From CAZMPJ01 sp964568455 (lineage in GTDB: Bacteria; Margulisbacteria; WOR-1; O2-12-FULL-45-9), in the NCBI GenBank assembly GCA_964568455.1, contig CAZMPJ010000005.1, positions 35,756 through 99,755 of the forward strand: DNA of 64,000 nt, read 5' to 3'. Made by a program: the position numbers and the translations under genes. Below the pieces are notes generated by a model, which did not search any database, had not been told where the DNA came from, and saw only the letters and a list, made by a program, of their open reading frames with translations. Below are positions 15,024-24,315 of this stretch, piece by piece. Within the stretch, counting starts at the first letter, position 1, and each line of letters opens with the position of its first letter.

Positions 15024-17915
15024 ATGAAAATGACACGCGTTCAGCGAAATTTTAGAGCAAACTATCCTGGTAACTGGAAAGCGCCAGTTGCTCGGCAAAA
15101 ACCAGGAATAGTCAATAGATTTAGAAATTGGCTAAATCTTGAGCCCTCATTAATTACTCCTGATGGTATATCCATGCGTCCGACAGATCTAAATCTTAAT
15201 AATGTATCTACAATGTTGTCTTCATCGGTTACATTTCTCCCTGGTTCTCGTGAAGGTAGAGAAACAAATCCTGAAAGAGTGTTGGAGTATTTGGGTGATT
15301 TAACATTAAATGAGGATGGGTATTTGACATTTAACTGGTTAGGAAGCCAGCAAGTGGATATTACGCTTCAAGATGGTTATGGAGACGAATTACTTGGGGA
15401 AGAAGTTGATATCTTAAATGGAGAAGAAGCAGAATTTAGTTTAAATTATGGAACAAGACGCTTTGGGCTTATTGTGACCAACGCTGATGATGACGTGGAG
15501 ATAGGTCAGATTGTTTTTGATGTGCAGGATGGCCAATTGCGAATTGCGATTGTGAGTGGGTTTGAAGCAGAACAAGTTTCACCTGGCGCAGTTGGCGATA
15601 AAAAAGCCTTAGTCAGTTCTCTTTTTGAAGATTTAACTGGTTACCCAGAAGTGATTGAGTTTACTTGGCAAGGCCTGGGGGACGCTGGTTTTTGTTTGCT
15701 TGATCAACATGGAGAGGACCTTGGAGACATTTCCTATTATTCAAATGGAGAAGAAGTAGCAATTGATAATTTTTACGCAGAGGAAGATTTATCTTATAAT
15801 ACTCTTTATACACTTGTTGTTATAGACCCTGATTCGCAGAAACCCCTAGGGAATTTTACATTTCATTTTGATAAAAGTCATACTATATATATTCAAAAGG
15901 TTGAAGGGCTTGATAATATGGAGACCATAAATCCCGAAACCCGTCTCCTTACTTTATTTGAAGGATTAAGAATAGATTCGCGTCGAATAAGTTTTGAATG
16001 GAAGGGACGGCCGGACCTTTTTTACGCAATAACTTATAGGCATCCCAGTAATATAGTAGATGGTGGTGAGCTTTTTTGTGATGAATATTATGAAATAGAT
16101 TTCAGAAGAGAGTATGTACCTGATGCTTCTTATTCATTCCGAGTGGCAGAACATGAAGGCAGAAATTTCGTTGGCTCGTTTGTTTTTACAGCGCACCCGG
16201 ATGGAACTTTGGATATTAGGGATATTAACGGTTTTGACTCGGCTACTTTAGAAGAAGCATCCGCTGCTCCTGTCCAGTTACAACCCCTTGGTTCTTTTAG
16301 CCATAACGATGTTAGGGTAAAGGAAGCAAGAGGCGAGGAAGTTGAAATTGAGTGGGATGCGGTTGAAGGCGCTAATGCTTATGAAGTAAGACATGGCGAT
16401 TGGCTGTGGGGGCTGAAGAACGCTCGACCAGTTGTTGTTACTGATCTAGGGCATACTTTTACTGGATTGCAGTCTAGGACTACTTATTATTACAATATCA
16501 CCCCTGTTAGAACTGATTCGGATACTGAAGAAATAGTAGAACGTGGTGAGCAGCTACCCAAGGAGTTTAATTCAGGGAATGTAACAGTACCACAAGTAGG
16601 GATCTTGAGCCAGGAAGCAAAAACCACTTCAGCCACGGTTCGTGTTGCATTGCCAGAGGGTGTTCAAACTTGTATTTGGAGAGTTTTCTATGATCAAGAT
16701 GATGCTGATGAATCTAATCCTCGGGAAGGTTGGCCTAGGCCGATTCAGACAGGCAGAGCTGATCGCACTGGAGAGTGTGAGATATGGGGATTAGAACCTA
16801 ACAGAACGTATTGGTTGGCTTTGCATTCTGAGCATACAACTGGTGTTTATAGCCGTCCTCATGTATTAGAGATTAGAACAGAAGCAATAAATTTAGCTGA
16901 AGTTGAAAAATTGAGCGCAGACAGAATACACGCTGGTTCTGCTTTTCTAGCTTGGAATCCTGTACCTGACGCAACTGATTATGAAGTTGTATTTTGGCGC
17001 GGCGAAACCATGCTTAATCTCCAAAACGAAGAGACAACTATCCCCAACATCTCTTTACAAAGTTTGCAGCCAGATACTCAATATAACGCTAGAGTCAGAG
17101 CTTTTTATAAAAAAGGTACTATGGGGGAACAATGGGGGGCATGGACTGGACCAGTTCCTTTTACTACAAAACCATTAGAAGCACCAAGCAATGTTTCTGC
17201 TGAAAACGTTAAGACTGGAGCAAAGCATGCTTCTGCTACTTTATCATGGAAAGCAGTTTCAGGTGTAACTAGATATGAAGTGCGTAGGGCTGACACTGAA
17301 ACAAATTTATTATCAGCTGATCCAATTGATTTTATAACAGAAACTACTTCAGGAAAGGTAACACATGCGCTTAGAAATCTTACTCCAAATCAAACTATTT
17401 GGGTGCAAGTAAGGGCTTATGTTGGTGATTATCACGGAGATTGGAGTGATCCAATATCTTTTACAACTCTTATGACTCAAAGGCAAGCGACTCAAGCTGC
17501 AAGAGGATCAAGAGGGCCTGATCCGGAAAAAGCGAGAATGGAAGAGGCAAAGCGTGCGAGAGCAGCAAAGGTAGCGGCAGATAAAGCTGCAAGTGCAGCC
17601 AGAAAAGCAGAAGAAGCTGCTAGGAAGCAAGCCGCCAGCGAAGAAAGACAAAAAGAAAAGCGCATGGATTTTGCCAAGCAGGCAGCGGAATTAGCTTTTA
17701 ATACTCAAGGATATACTAAAGTTGGTAAAATGGAAGCAGCAGCTAGGACCACCTTGGATCGTTTATTAAAAGATAAACCTAAGCCTTCTGGTTATACTGC
17801 CAGGGCTGAGGCAACCACGATTATTAGGGAAATGATTGAAGAGAAAGAGTTAAACAAAAAACAAGTTGGGAAACTAGCCAGAAGATTGAAAGACTTAAAC
17901 CTTAACCTTGTTTAA
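15024..17915 (+). CDS. Large multi-domain fibronectin type III protein, function unknown
   Basis: The 963-residue protein has no signal peptide. Residues ~85-190, ~193-308 and ~307-410 look like three diverged copies of one beta-sandwich module (each with an L..L.GL..D....F.W.G pattern, e.g. LTFNWLG, IEFTWQG, ISFEWKG). About 412-520, 521-620, 621-714 and 716-818 are FN3-type domains (YEVRHGDW, NRTYWLALHS, YEVVFWRGE, YEVRRAD). The tail 820-963 is an Ala/Lys/Glu-rich helix followed by a compact helical segment. Extracellular FN3 arrays normally carry an export signal, so location is unclear. Expression from a sigma-28-like promoter is predicted. It could be a cytoplasmic scaffold or use a non-Sec export route. 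Confidence 0.8.
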   Translation: MKMTRVQRNFRANYPGNWKAPVARQKPGIVNRFRNWLNLEPSLITPDGISMRPTDLNLNNVSTMLSSSVTFLPGSREGRETNPERVLEYLGDLTLNEDGYLTFNWLGSQQVDITLQDGYGDELLGEEVDILNGEEAEFSLNYGTRRFGLIVTNADDDVEIGQIVFDVQDGQLRIAIVSGFEAEQVSPGAVGDKKALVSSLFEDLTGYPEVIEFTWQGLGDAGFCLLDQHGEDLGDISYYSNGEEVAIDNFYAEEDLSYNTLYTLVVIDPDSQKPLGNFTFHFDKSHTIYIQKVEGLDNMETINPETRLLTLFEGLRIDSRRISFEWKGRPDLFYAITYRHPSNIVDGGELFCDEYYEIDFRREYVPDASYSFRVAEHEGRNFVGSFVFTAHPDGTLDIRDINGFDSATLEEASAAPVQLQPLGSFSHNDVRVKEARGEEVEIEWDAVEGANAYEVRHGDWLWGLKNARPVVVTDLGHTFTGLQSRTTYYYNITPVRTDSDTEEIVERGEQLPKEFNSGNVTVPQVGILSQEAKTTSATVRVALPEGVQTCIWRVFYDQDDADESNPREGWPRPIQTGRADRTGECEIWGLEPNRTYWLALHSEHTTGVYSRPHVLEIRTEAINLAEVEKLSADRIHAGSAFLAWNPVPDATDYEVVFWRGETMLNLQNEETTIPNISLQSLQPDTQYNARVRAFYKKGTMGEQWGAWTGPVPFTTKPLEAPSNVSAENVKTGAKHASATLSWKAVSGVTRYEVRRADTETNLLSADPIDFITETTSGKVTHALRNLTPNQTIWVQVRAYVGDYHGDWSDPISFTTLMTQRQATQAARGSRGPDPEKARMEEAKRARAAKVAADKAASAARKAEEAARKQAASEERQKEKRMDFAKQAAELAFNTQGYTKVGKMEAAARTTLDRLLKDKPKPSGYTARAEATTIIREMIEEKELNKKQVGKLARRLKDLNLNLV

Positions 17916-17930
17916 TATCTGAAAATAAGG

Positions 17931-17936
17931 TATATT
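17931..17936 (+). promoter_or_regulatory. -10 box of trpC
   Basis: TATATT ends 9 bases before the trpC ATG with no ribosome site between; the transcript would be nearly leaderless. Confidence 0.45.
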
Positions 17937-17945
17937 AGTTCCACC

Positions 17946-18722
17946 ATGATCCTCGACGACATTATCTTCAATAAACGACAAGAAGTTACTTCGCTTAAGA
18001 TAGAACTTAACCAGCATGACCTTAAAAAACTATTAAAAAACCTGCCTAAACCAAGAAGATTTTTGGATATATTTGAAAAAGGCAAGGTTTGTTTAATTGC
18101 CGAATGCAAAAAAGCTTCCCCATCCGCTGGCGTGATTATGGGAAAATATCAGCCAGCCCAAATTGCTAAACTTTACGAAAAAAACGGGGCAGCGGCTATT
18201 TCGGTTTTAACTGACAAAAAGTTTTTTCGCGGTAATAACGAACATTTAAAAGCCGTGAAAGCCACGGTTAAACTTCCAATCTTGCGCAAAGACTTTATTA
18301 TTGATGAGGCCCAAGTATATGAATCAAGAATTATAGGTGCAGATGCCATTCTTTTAATTGCTCGAGTTTTAAACGCCCACGACCTAAAAACTTTTATTAA
18401 ATTAGCTGAAGATCTGGGGATGCAAGCTTTAGTTGAAGTGCATGAAGCAAGAGAAGTTAAAAAAGCTTTAAGAGCAGGGGCCAAAATAATCGGCATTAAC
18501 AATCGCGATTTGTCGACTTTTAAGGTTGATATTAATCAAACACTAAACCTCATCAAGAAATATCCAGAACTAAAAAGGAAGTTTGTTGTTAGCGAAAGCG
18601 GAATTAAGACTAAGGAAGACATTACTGCTTTGCAAGAAGCTAAGGTTGCTGGTGTTTTGATTGGTGAGAGTCTTATGAAGGCAAAGGATATCAATGCCAA
18701 AGTAAGAGAATTGTTCTGTTGA
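17946..18722 (+). CDS. trpC: Indole-3-glycerol phosphate synthase
   Basis: The 258-residue TIM-barrel protein shows the family motifs: AECKKASPSAGVI (catalytic Lys region), LRKDFIIDE, GINNRDLSTFKVD, and SESGIKTKED followed by GVLIGESLM. It closes the indole ring in tryptophan synthesis. No other trp gene is adjacent, apart from a PabB/TrpE-like gene 36 kb away. The stop overlaps the start of the NHL gene (TTGA). Confidence 0.96.
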   Translation: MILDDIIFNKRQEVTSLKIELNQHDLKKLLKNLPKPRRFLDIFEKGKVCLIAECKKASPSAGVIMGKYQPAQIAKLYEKNGAAAISVLTDKKFFRGNNEHLKAVKATVKLPILRKDFIIDEAQVYESRIIGADAILLIARVLNAHDLKTFIKLAEDLGMQALVEVHEAREVKKALRAGAKIIGINNRDLSTFKVDINQTLNLIKKYPELKRKFVVSESGIKTKEDITALQEAKVAGVLIGESLMKAKDINAKVRELFC

Positions 18723-19726
18723 GACAATTAACAATTACTAAATTAATAATTAACAACAAGGAATCACTTCGCGATACTATTATAATAAAATGCCGAAGGC
18801 ATACCTTGTTGTTAATTGTGTCATTGTTAATTGTTAATTTGGCTTATGCTATGGACACTCCTCCTCCCCAATCTAATGCTCCAACCCCAGAAGTAGAGTT
18901 TATTCGCACCATTGGTATCCCTGGTTCAGGCGATGGCCAATTTTATTCTCCAACTGATGTTGATTCAGCTATTTTTGGTAATATGCAAACTGAACTAGGA
19001 AGTGTTTTTGTGGTTGATAGCGGCAATAATAGAGTAGAGCGGCTTGATGCGGCCGGAGACTACATGTACCAGTTTGGTAGATTTGGTACTGACAATGGTA
19101 AATTTAATTCTCCGATTGGGATTGCAGTTGATTTTAATTTTAGAATCTATGTTTCAGACCGCGATAATGATCGAGTGCAATTATTTGATATTCGCGGTAA
19201 CTATATTACTGATATTGCGACTGGTGAATATAACTTACGGACAATTAATGATCCGGCTGGAGCTGAAATTGACCAGATGGGCAATTTTTATCTGGCTGAT
19301 TCTTCTAATGACCGGATTTTAAAATTTAATGATGTAGGCGAACTACAATTATCCATTGGTGGGTTTGGTTTTGGAGCAGGCTTTTTTGATAATCCCAAAG
19401 ATGTAGCAGTGGATAAAAACGAGTATATTTATGTGGCAGATACAGACAACGACCGCGTGCAAGTACTTGATTTTGATGGCTACCCAGTGATTAGTTTTGG
19501 TGAAGGAAAATTAAGGCAGCCGCAGGGAATTGCAGTTGACGATAATTATGTCTACGTTGCTGACACTGGCAATGACGAGGTTAAGATATTTTCCAAAACC
19601 GGAAAACTTTTACTGACTTTCGATGATTTTAATCGACCTCAGGGTTTAAGTGTTGGTCAAAATGGTTCTCTCTATATAGCTGACACTAATAACAACCGCG
19701 TTCAAGAATATAAAGTTTCTTATTAG
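18719..19726 (+). CDS. Secreted NHL-repeat beta-propeller protein
   Basis: After a signal peptide (HTLLLIVSLLIVNLAYA) the protein has five to six NHL repeats (GSGDGQFYSPTDV, VVDSGNNRVERLD, VSDRDNDRVQLFD, VADTDNDRVQVLD, IADTNNNRVQEY), which form a six-bladed propeller used for binding. The TTG at 18719 couples it to trpC; a start within the repeat element is also possible. The hydrophobic core of the signal peptide is encoded by the right half of a 70-bp inverted-repeat element. Four bases separate it from the barrel gene that follows, so the two probably work together on the cell surface. Confidence 0.85.
   Translation: MRQLTITKLIINNKESLRDTIIIKCRRHTLLLIVSLLIVNLAYAMDTPPPQSNAPTPEVEFIRTIGIPGSGDGQFYSPTDVDSAIFGNMQTELGSVFVVDSGNNRVERLDAAGDYMYQFGRFGTDNGKFNSPIGIAVDFNFRIYVSDRDNDRVQLFDIRGNYITDIATGEYNLRTINDPAGAEIDQMGNFYLADSSNDRILKFNDVGELQLSIGGFGFGAGFFDNPKDVAVDKNEYIYVADTDNDRVQVLDFDGYPVISFGEGKLRQPQGIAVDDNYVYVADTGNDEVKIFSKTGKLLLTFDDFNRPQGLSVGQNGSLYIADTNNNRVQEYKVSY
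18748..18817. repeat. 70-bp MITE-like inverted repeat
   Basis: AATTAACAACAAGG (18748-18761) and its exact reverse complement (18804-18817) bound a core with the hairpin ATGCC-GAA-GGCAT (18790-18802). The ends match the termini of the four-helix cassette at 11266-11722 over 12-13 bases. Outside it, further ATTGTTAATTGTT words continue on both sides. Confidence 0.7.
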
Positions 19727-19729
19727 TTT

Positions 19730-22318
19730 ATGAAAAGATTATATCTTATAGTCTTTTTTTTGTTGATTTTTATTGCCCAGGCTTTTGCTTCCAGCTTGGA
19801 AAGCTATCCTCTGCAAATTAAAGGCAGCCAGACCATTACTTTTCGCAGTAGAACTTTAGAAGGCTCAAAAGAAGGGTCTAGTACTGGTAGTTTGCAAAGT
19901 CGCGAAGAAACTCTGCGCTTAAATGTGGTGGGAAAATCCGGTGATGTTGATATTGAAGCTAATTTATACCGCACTACTGGCCTGGGAACATCACAACTGA
20001 CCGAAAGAGAAGAAGAATTATCAATTAGACTGCGCCGAGGCAGCCTTGAAGCCTATTTGGGTGATTTTAACGCGGATTTAAAGGAAACAGAATTTACTTA
20101 TCTTGATCGTATGCTTTCGGGTGGAAAAATAAAAGGTGATTTTGATAGTTATGGTTTTGTCGCCCTTTATTCATCTCCTAAGGGGGAAGCAAAGTTTACT
20201 AAAATGTATGGCGATGATAGCCAAGGACCATATTCTCTTGATTTTTCTCCAGTAGTAATTAACAGTGAGCGAATTTATGTTGATGGAATCCTGCAAATTC
20301 GCGGTGAAGACTATAATATTGATTATCAAGCAGGCACTGTTACTTTTATCAAAAGAATAATTGATGATAAATCTATTGTTGAAGCTTATTATGACTATCG
20401 TCAGACCGTTTATCAGCATTCAACCTATGGGTTAAGAGGTTATCTTAAACCTAATCAGGATTTAAGAGTGGGGGTTACTTATTTAAATGATTCAGATGGA
20501 CTGGAAAATGCAACTTCAATCAGAAACAGTATTACTGGTGAAGCAATTAATCCACAAAGTCATTATGTAATTGGTTTAGACAGTGATTATAGTTCTGAAT
20601 ATTTATCTGCAGATGGTGAACTAGCTTATTCTTATAAAGACTTAAACATTTTATCTGGCGGAGTGACTACTGAATCCGGCCGAGCAGGCAAGATTAATGT
20701 TTCTTCTGATTTTGGACCGTTTAATCTTGATCTAGGCGCTAAAAAAGTAGGCAATTTTACTGCAATTGCTGATCCAGACCCAAAACAAAGTCTTTGGGTT
20801 TATAATGGAGCGCTAACTTTTCGACCGGGCTCTATTTTTGGTGCCAGCTTATCCCAGGATTATGAAAAATATGACCAAAGCAGTGTTACTTATGAAAATC
20901 TTTATAAAAACGTTAAAGCCCAGGTAGTGCCGGATAATTGGCCTTCGTTTGAATATATTTATAGAGAGAGCGATGAGAGTAATGACCCGGTTACTGGCAG
21001 TTTAATCCGCAGAATTATTACTCGTGATTCTTTGGAAACTCTTAAACAGGCTTCTTTTTGGTCTATGTCAATTAAAGGGACAAAAGAAAAATGGTTAACC
21101 AGAAGCCCGTCCGAAGAAACCACTGAATACCAAAAGGTAAATGTTGGCTTAGCCACCATGGGGCTTTCAAATTTATCTTTCTCGTCTAATATTGAACTGG
21201 AAAAAAGGAAAGAGCCAACCGGGCTTGAGCCAGATAAACGCACTTACAATTTAAATTTATCAGTTACTCCTTCAAAAAAGTTTTATGTTACTTCTGCTTT
21301 TCAGATAATTCAGGATAGTGCTTTAGGCAATACTAGTGTAGTTGACTTAGCTTATAGCCTGAAACCTTCTAAATTTATTAAAACCGAAGGTAAATACAGT
21401 ATTAATGCTTTGGATGAAAGTTTTCCTACTACCAAAGAAGCAGTTACCAGGCAAACCGGATCGCTCTCTTTAGATCTTAGGCCTTTTGATTATTTAAGAC
21501 TGCGTTATTTGTATAAACCAAACTTTACCCAGATTGTAAGGACCAGCAGTCGCAGTTATAACAACGAACAACAGCAAGCGGAAATTAATTTATTGCCCAC
21601 TAAATATGTTTTAATCGGCTTAATCAGGAAACTGGGCAATACTTTTAATGTTTATAATAATGATTATCCAAACTATACAGTTAAAAACAATAATCGTGAT
21701 ACTAATTCAACCCTTTACACTTTAAAAATGGCGCCGTTTAGAGTTTTATCCACTGAATTTAACTTGCTGGAAGAAGGTTCGATTTATCAAACCTTAGCCA
21801 CTACCCAAGAACCGCATACTTATGATAAAACCAACACTGCAGGAAGAAAGTTTGACGCGATTGTAAAAACTTCTCTGTCAGAGAAATTTTCAATTGACAG
21901 CCGTTACACCTATCAAAAGACGGATCAGGGTAGTGCTGAAGCAATTTCTGATGTAGTTGATACTGTAAGCCATACTGGTTCAATTAAAGGGCTGTGGAAT
22001 TTATCTTCCATCTGGTCTTTTTCGCTTTCCGGCGCATTTACCCAAAGTTATGACCAGCTTTTATCTAACACCACTTATACTTTAGCGCCTGGCTTTGGCT
22101 TTATTTACCGCTATGCCAGCGAGCTAAGAATTGATTTTGACTATGTTTATTCCAAATCCTATCAAGGAGCCAGCACCCAAAAACATACGCTAGCTTTAAG
22201 AACAAAATATGCTTTAAGCGAATTTGTTAATTTAATCTTACGAGCTGATCAGGAGCATAGTTTTTCTCCTGACTACCGCTTAACTGATATTACCGCAAAC
22301 GTGGAAATCAGCTTTTGA
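19730..22318 (+). CDS. Large outer-membrane beta-barrel protein
   Basis: The 862-residue protein has a signal peptide (MKRLYLIVFFLLIFIAQAFA) and then long runs of alternating beta strands to the end, consistent with a very large barrel. A segment near residue 180 (VINSERIYVDGILQIRGEDY, then NIDYQAGTVTF) resembles a beta-hairpin motif seen in SprA-like and other large surface barrels. The C-terminus ends in Phe, as expected for Bam substrates. It forms a pair with the NHL propeller gene. I cannot assign a substrate; a secretion pore or polysaccharide channel would fit size and partner. Confidence 0.75.
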   Translation: MKRLYLIVFFLLIFIAQAFASSLESYPLQIKGSQTITFRSRTLEGSKEGSSTGSLQSREETLRLNVVGKSGDVDIEANLYRTTGLGTSQLTEREEELSIRLRRGSLEAYLGDFNADLKETEFTYLDRMLSGGKIKGDFDSYGFVALYSSPKGEAKFTKMYGDDSQGPYSLDFSPVVINSERIYVDGILQIRGEDYNIDYQAGTVTFIKRIIDDKSIVEAYYDYRQTVYQHSTYGLRGYLKPNQDLRVGVTYLNDSDGLENATSIRNSITGEAINPQSHYVIGLDSDYSSEYLSADGELAYSYKDLNILSGGVTTESGRAGKINVSSDFGPFNLDLGAKKVGNFTAIADPDPKQSLWVYNGALTFRPGSIFGASLSQDYEKYDQSSVTYENLYKNVKAQVVPDNWPSFEYIYRESDESNDPVTGSLIRRIITRDSLETLKQASFWSMSIKGTKEKWLTRSPSEETTEYQKVNVGLATMGLSNLSFSSNIELEKRKEPTGLEPDKRTYNLNLSVTPSKKFYVTSAFQIIQDSALGNTSVVDLAYSLKPSKFIKTEGKYSINALDESFPTTKEAVTRQTGSLSLDLRPFDYLRLRYLYKPNFTQIVRTSSRSYNNEQQQAEINLLPTKYVLIGLIRKLGNTFNVYNNDYPNYTVKNNNRDTNSTLYTLKMAPFRVLSTEFNLLEEGSIYQTLATTQEPHTYDKTNTAGRKFDAIVKTSLSEKFSIDSRYTYQKTDQGSAEAISDVVDTVSHTGSIKGLWNLSSIWSFSLSGAFTQSYDQLLSNTTYTLAPGFGFIYRYASELRIDFDYVYSKSYQGASTQKHTLALRTKYALSEFVNLILRADQEHSFSPDYRLTDITANVEISF

Positions 22319-22324
22319 TCGTGC

Positions 22325-22330
22325 TAAAAT
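22325..22330 (+). promoter_or_regulatory. -10 box of leaderless ruvC transcript
   Basis: TAAAAT ends 6 bases before the ruvC ATG, with no ribosome site. Confidence 0.5.
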
Positions 22331-22336
22331 CTCTAT

Positions 22337-22819
22337 ATGCTTATCCTAGGAATTGATCCAGGGACTGCTACTACTGGTTTTGGTTTAATTACGGAAAAAG
22401 ACGATAAATTGACTTTTATTGAATGCGGCACAATCAAAACTTCGCCTAAAAATAGTGCCCAAGAGCGTTTAAAACTTATTTTTCAGGAAGCTAGGGCATT
22501 GTTTAAAAGATATAAACCAGAAGCCGTGGCAGTAGAAAAACTGTTCTTTGGTAAAAACGCTAAAACTGCTATTAAAGTGGGTCAGGCCAGAGGGGTTCTG
22601 CTTTTGGCAGCAGCAGAAGCAGGAATTGAGATCGCAGAATACACACCTCTGGAAGTAAAAATGGCGATTACTGGTTATGGTCGAGCAGATAAAAAGCAAG
22701 TGCAGCAAATGGTTAAAACTTTACTTGGTTTAAACTTTATTCCCAAGCCAGATGACGCGGCGGATGCCTTGGCCATTGCAATTTGTCATCAACATTCGCA
22801 CAGGTTTGCAAAATTATGA
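22337..22819 (+). CDS. ruvC: Holliday junction endonuclease RuvC
   Basis: The 160-residue protein has the RNase H-like fold with its four acidic catalytic residues: Asp in LGIDPGTATTGFG, Glu in VAVEKLFFGKNAKTA, and two Asp in KPDDAADALAIAICH. It cuts four-way junctions symmetrically during recombination. It overlaps ruvA by 4 bases. ruvB is not in the window. Confidence 0.97.
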   Translation: MLILGIDPGTATTGFGLITEKDDKLTFIECGTIKTSPKNSAQERLKLIFQEARALFKRYKPEAVAVEKLFFGKNAKTAIKVGQARGVLLLAAAEAGIEIAEYTPLEVKMAITGYGRADKKQVQQMVKTLLGLNFIPKPDDAADALAIAICHQHSHRFAKL

Positions 22820-23406
22820 TAGCGCATTTAAACGGAATATTAGAGCATATTGATAAAACCCACATTATCGTGGATGTGGGGAGCGTTGGCTATCATGTTA
22901 AAGTGGCAGCTTCAACTTTGGCTCGTTTGCCTAAAGTTGGCGAAAAAATAAAAATCTTTACTGCTCAAGTAGTGCGCGAAGACGATATTTCTCTTTACGG
23001 ATTTTTATCCAAAGAAGAAAGAAGCTTGTTTAATTTGTTGCTTTCGGTTTCTGGAATAGGGCCTAAAGCCTCTCTTTCTATGCTTTCTTCTTTTCCAATT
23101 GATAAACTGGTTACCGCCATTACTCAAGGCAACGCGGATTTAATTACTACGGTGCCGGGTATTGGTAAAAAAACTGCGCAAAAGTTAGTTATTGAGCTTA
23201 AAGAAAAAGTGGCTAAAGCTTATTCTATTAAACCTTCTGATATGGCCATTGGTCTTGGCGGCGATGCGCCGGTTGTTTCCGATGCTATCTCTGCCTTAAT
23301 TAGTCTTGGTTATTCCCCCAAAGAAGCCAGACTAGCGGTTCAAAAATCAGGTGTTGACGATGATGTTGAAACTGTGATTAAAAAAGCTTTAGCGAATCTA
23401 GCTTGA
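22816..23406 (+). CDS. ruvA: Holliday junction DNA helicase subunit RuvA
   Basis: The ATG at 22816 overlaps the ruvC stop (ATGA) and gives the conserved N-terminus MIAHLNGILEHIDKTHIIV. The 196-residue protein has the OB-fold domain, the helix-hairpin-helix pair (SGIGPKASLSML and PGIGKKTAQKLV) and the C-terminal domain that contacts RuvB. It holds the junction open for branch migration. Confidence 0.97.
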   Translation: MIAHLNGILEHIDKTHIIVDVGSVGYHVKVAASTLARLPKVGEKIKIFTAQVVREDDISLYGFLSKEERSLFNLLLSVSGIGPKASLSMLSSFPIDKLVTAITQGNADLITTVPGIGKKTAQKLVIELKEKVAKAYSIKPSDMAIGLGGDAPVVSDAISALISLGYSPKEARLAVQKSGVDDDVETVIKKALANLA

Positions 23407-23409
23407 AAT

Positions 23410-23603
23410 TGGGTGGTTGGGAATCCCGAAATGTTCACGAAAGACCTTAGTCCCTAAAACCCGAAGAAATTTCTCAAAAACTCTAAAACCCAAATCATCC
23501 CGAACATTATTATAGTTTTTGGGAAGATTTGAGTTTTTGGGTTTTCGGGCTATTTCTTAGTATTTTCGTGACTATCAATTTCGCGAACATTTCGTGGTTT
23601 CGG
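23410..23603. repeat. Long imperfect inverted repeat, copy 1
   Basis: The gap between the convergent ruvA and yqeG-like genes is filled by nested complementary arms: CCCGAAATGTTCACGAAA on the left against TTTCGCGAACATTTCG on the right, and AAACCCAAATCATCCC against GGGAAGATTTGAGTTT inside. The core 23491-23537 is clearly homologous to 47016-47062. It may act as a bidirectional terminator; no coding potential is seen. Confidence 0.75.
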
Positions 23604-23606
23604 GCT

Positions 23607-24107
23607 TTAGTTTTTTTTAATTTTATGGCTTAAGACCCAATCTTCAAGCTTTCTCATCCAAATTCTCAAGAAAAAAGTTTCTGGATTCATGGGTTTTACA
23701 TGAATAGAATAAATTCCCAACAAATTAGCCCCTAAAGTATCCATAAAAAGTTGATCACCAATCATAGCTGTTTCTTGAGGTTTTGCATTTAACATTTTAA
23801 GTGCGCGCCAAAAAGCAACAGGAAAAGGCTTAAACCCCATTGAAATTGCGGGGACTTCTAATGTTTCTCCAATATATTTTACCCGCAAAGGATGTTTGCT
23901 GTTGGAGGTTAAACACATTTTAAAGCCTTCATCTTTTCTATCCGTCACCCAGTCAAAGACTTGCGGTGAAACATCATTTACTCCTCTTGGAATTAAGGTC
24001 TCATCAATGTCGAGTAAGAGAAATTTAATACCAAGATTTTTTAATTTTGCAAAATCAATATCCTGGATACTATTTGATATTTGTTTAGGTATTAGATATT
24101 TGTTCAA
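23607..24107 (-). CDS. YqeG family HAD IIIA-type phosphatase
   Basis: The 166-residue protein has the HAD motifs: LLLDIDETLIPRG with nucleophile DxD, CLTSNS with the motif II Ser/Thr, and MIGDQLFMDTLGAN as motif IV. Length and the FKPFP segment (about residue 90) fit the YqeG/GEP4 group, which in mitochondria and some bacteria dephosphorylates phosphatidylglycerophosphate. Whether that is the substrate here is not shown. It overlaps the preceding DUF4911-like gene by 23 bases. Confidence 0.88.
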   Translation of the reverse strand: MNKYLIPKQISNSIQDIDFAKLKNLGIKFLLLDIDETLIPRGVNDVSPQVFDWVTDRKDEGFKMCLTSNSKHPLRVKYIGETLEVPAISMGFKPFPVAFWRALKMLNAKPQETAMIGDQLFMDTLGANLLGIYSIHVKPMNPETFFLRIWMRKLEDWVLSHKIKKN

Positions 24108-24315
24108 AGTCCAGCCTCTTTTTTAAATTCTTGATTATTTTGTCAAAGTCATCTTTAAAATCCGGGGCAACCATGAGTTTAAGAGTAGCGTGAGTGCCGG
24201 TTTCTGGTTTGGGAACTCTAATTGATGCCATACCTTCAAAAGCTTCGAAGTAAGGGCAGATTAAATAAATATCCTCTTTTTTTACTCTTAAGAATACATC
24301 AATAGAATCTTTCAT
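24085..24315 (-). CDS. DUF4911-like small protein
   Basis: The 76-residue protein (YLICPYFEAFEGMASIRVPK, then FDKIIKNLKKRL) matches my memory of DUF4911, a short alpha/beta family often placed beside YqeG-type or shikimate genes, with no known function. Its ATG overlaps the stop of the solute-binding-like gene (TAATG), and it overlaps the phosphatase downstream, so all three are likely co-translated. Confidence 0.7.
   Translation of the reverse strand: MKDSIDVFLRVKKEDIYLICPYFEAFEGMASIRVPKPETGTHATLKLMVAPDFKDDFDKIIKNLKKRLDFEQISNT

Noticed and set aside
23410..23603. Repeated CCCGAAA/TTTCGGG words looked at first like a CRISPR array or direct repeats.
   Set aside because: The units are not evenly spaced, the arms are inverted rather than direct, and no cas gene is present.
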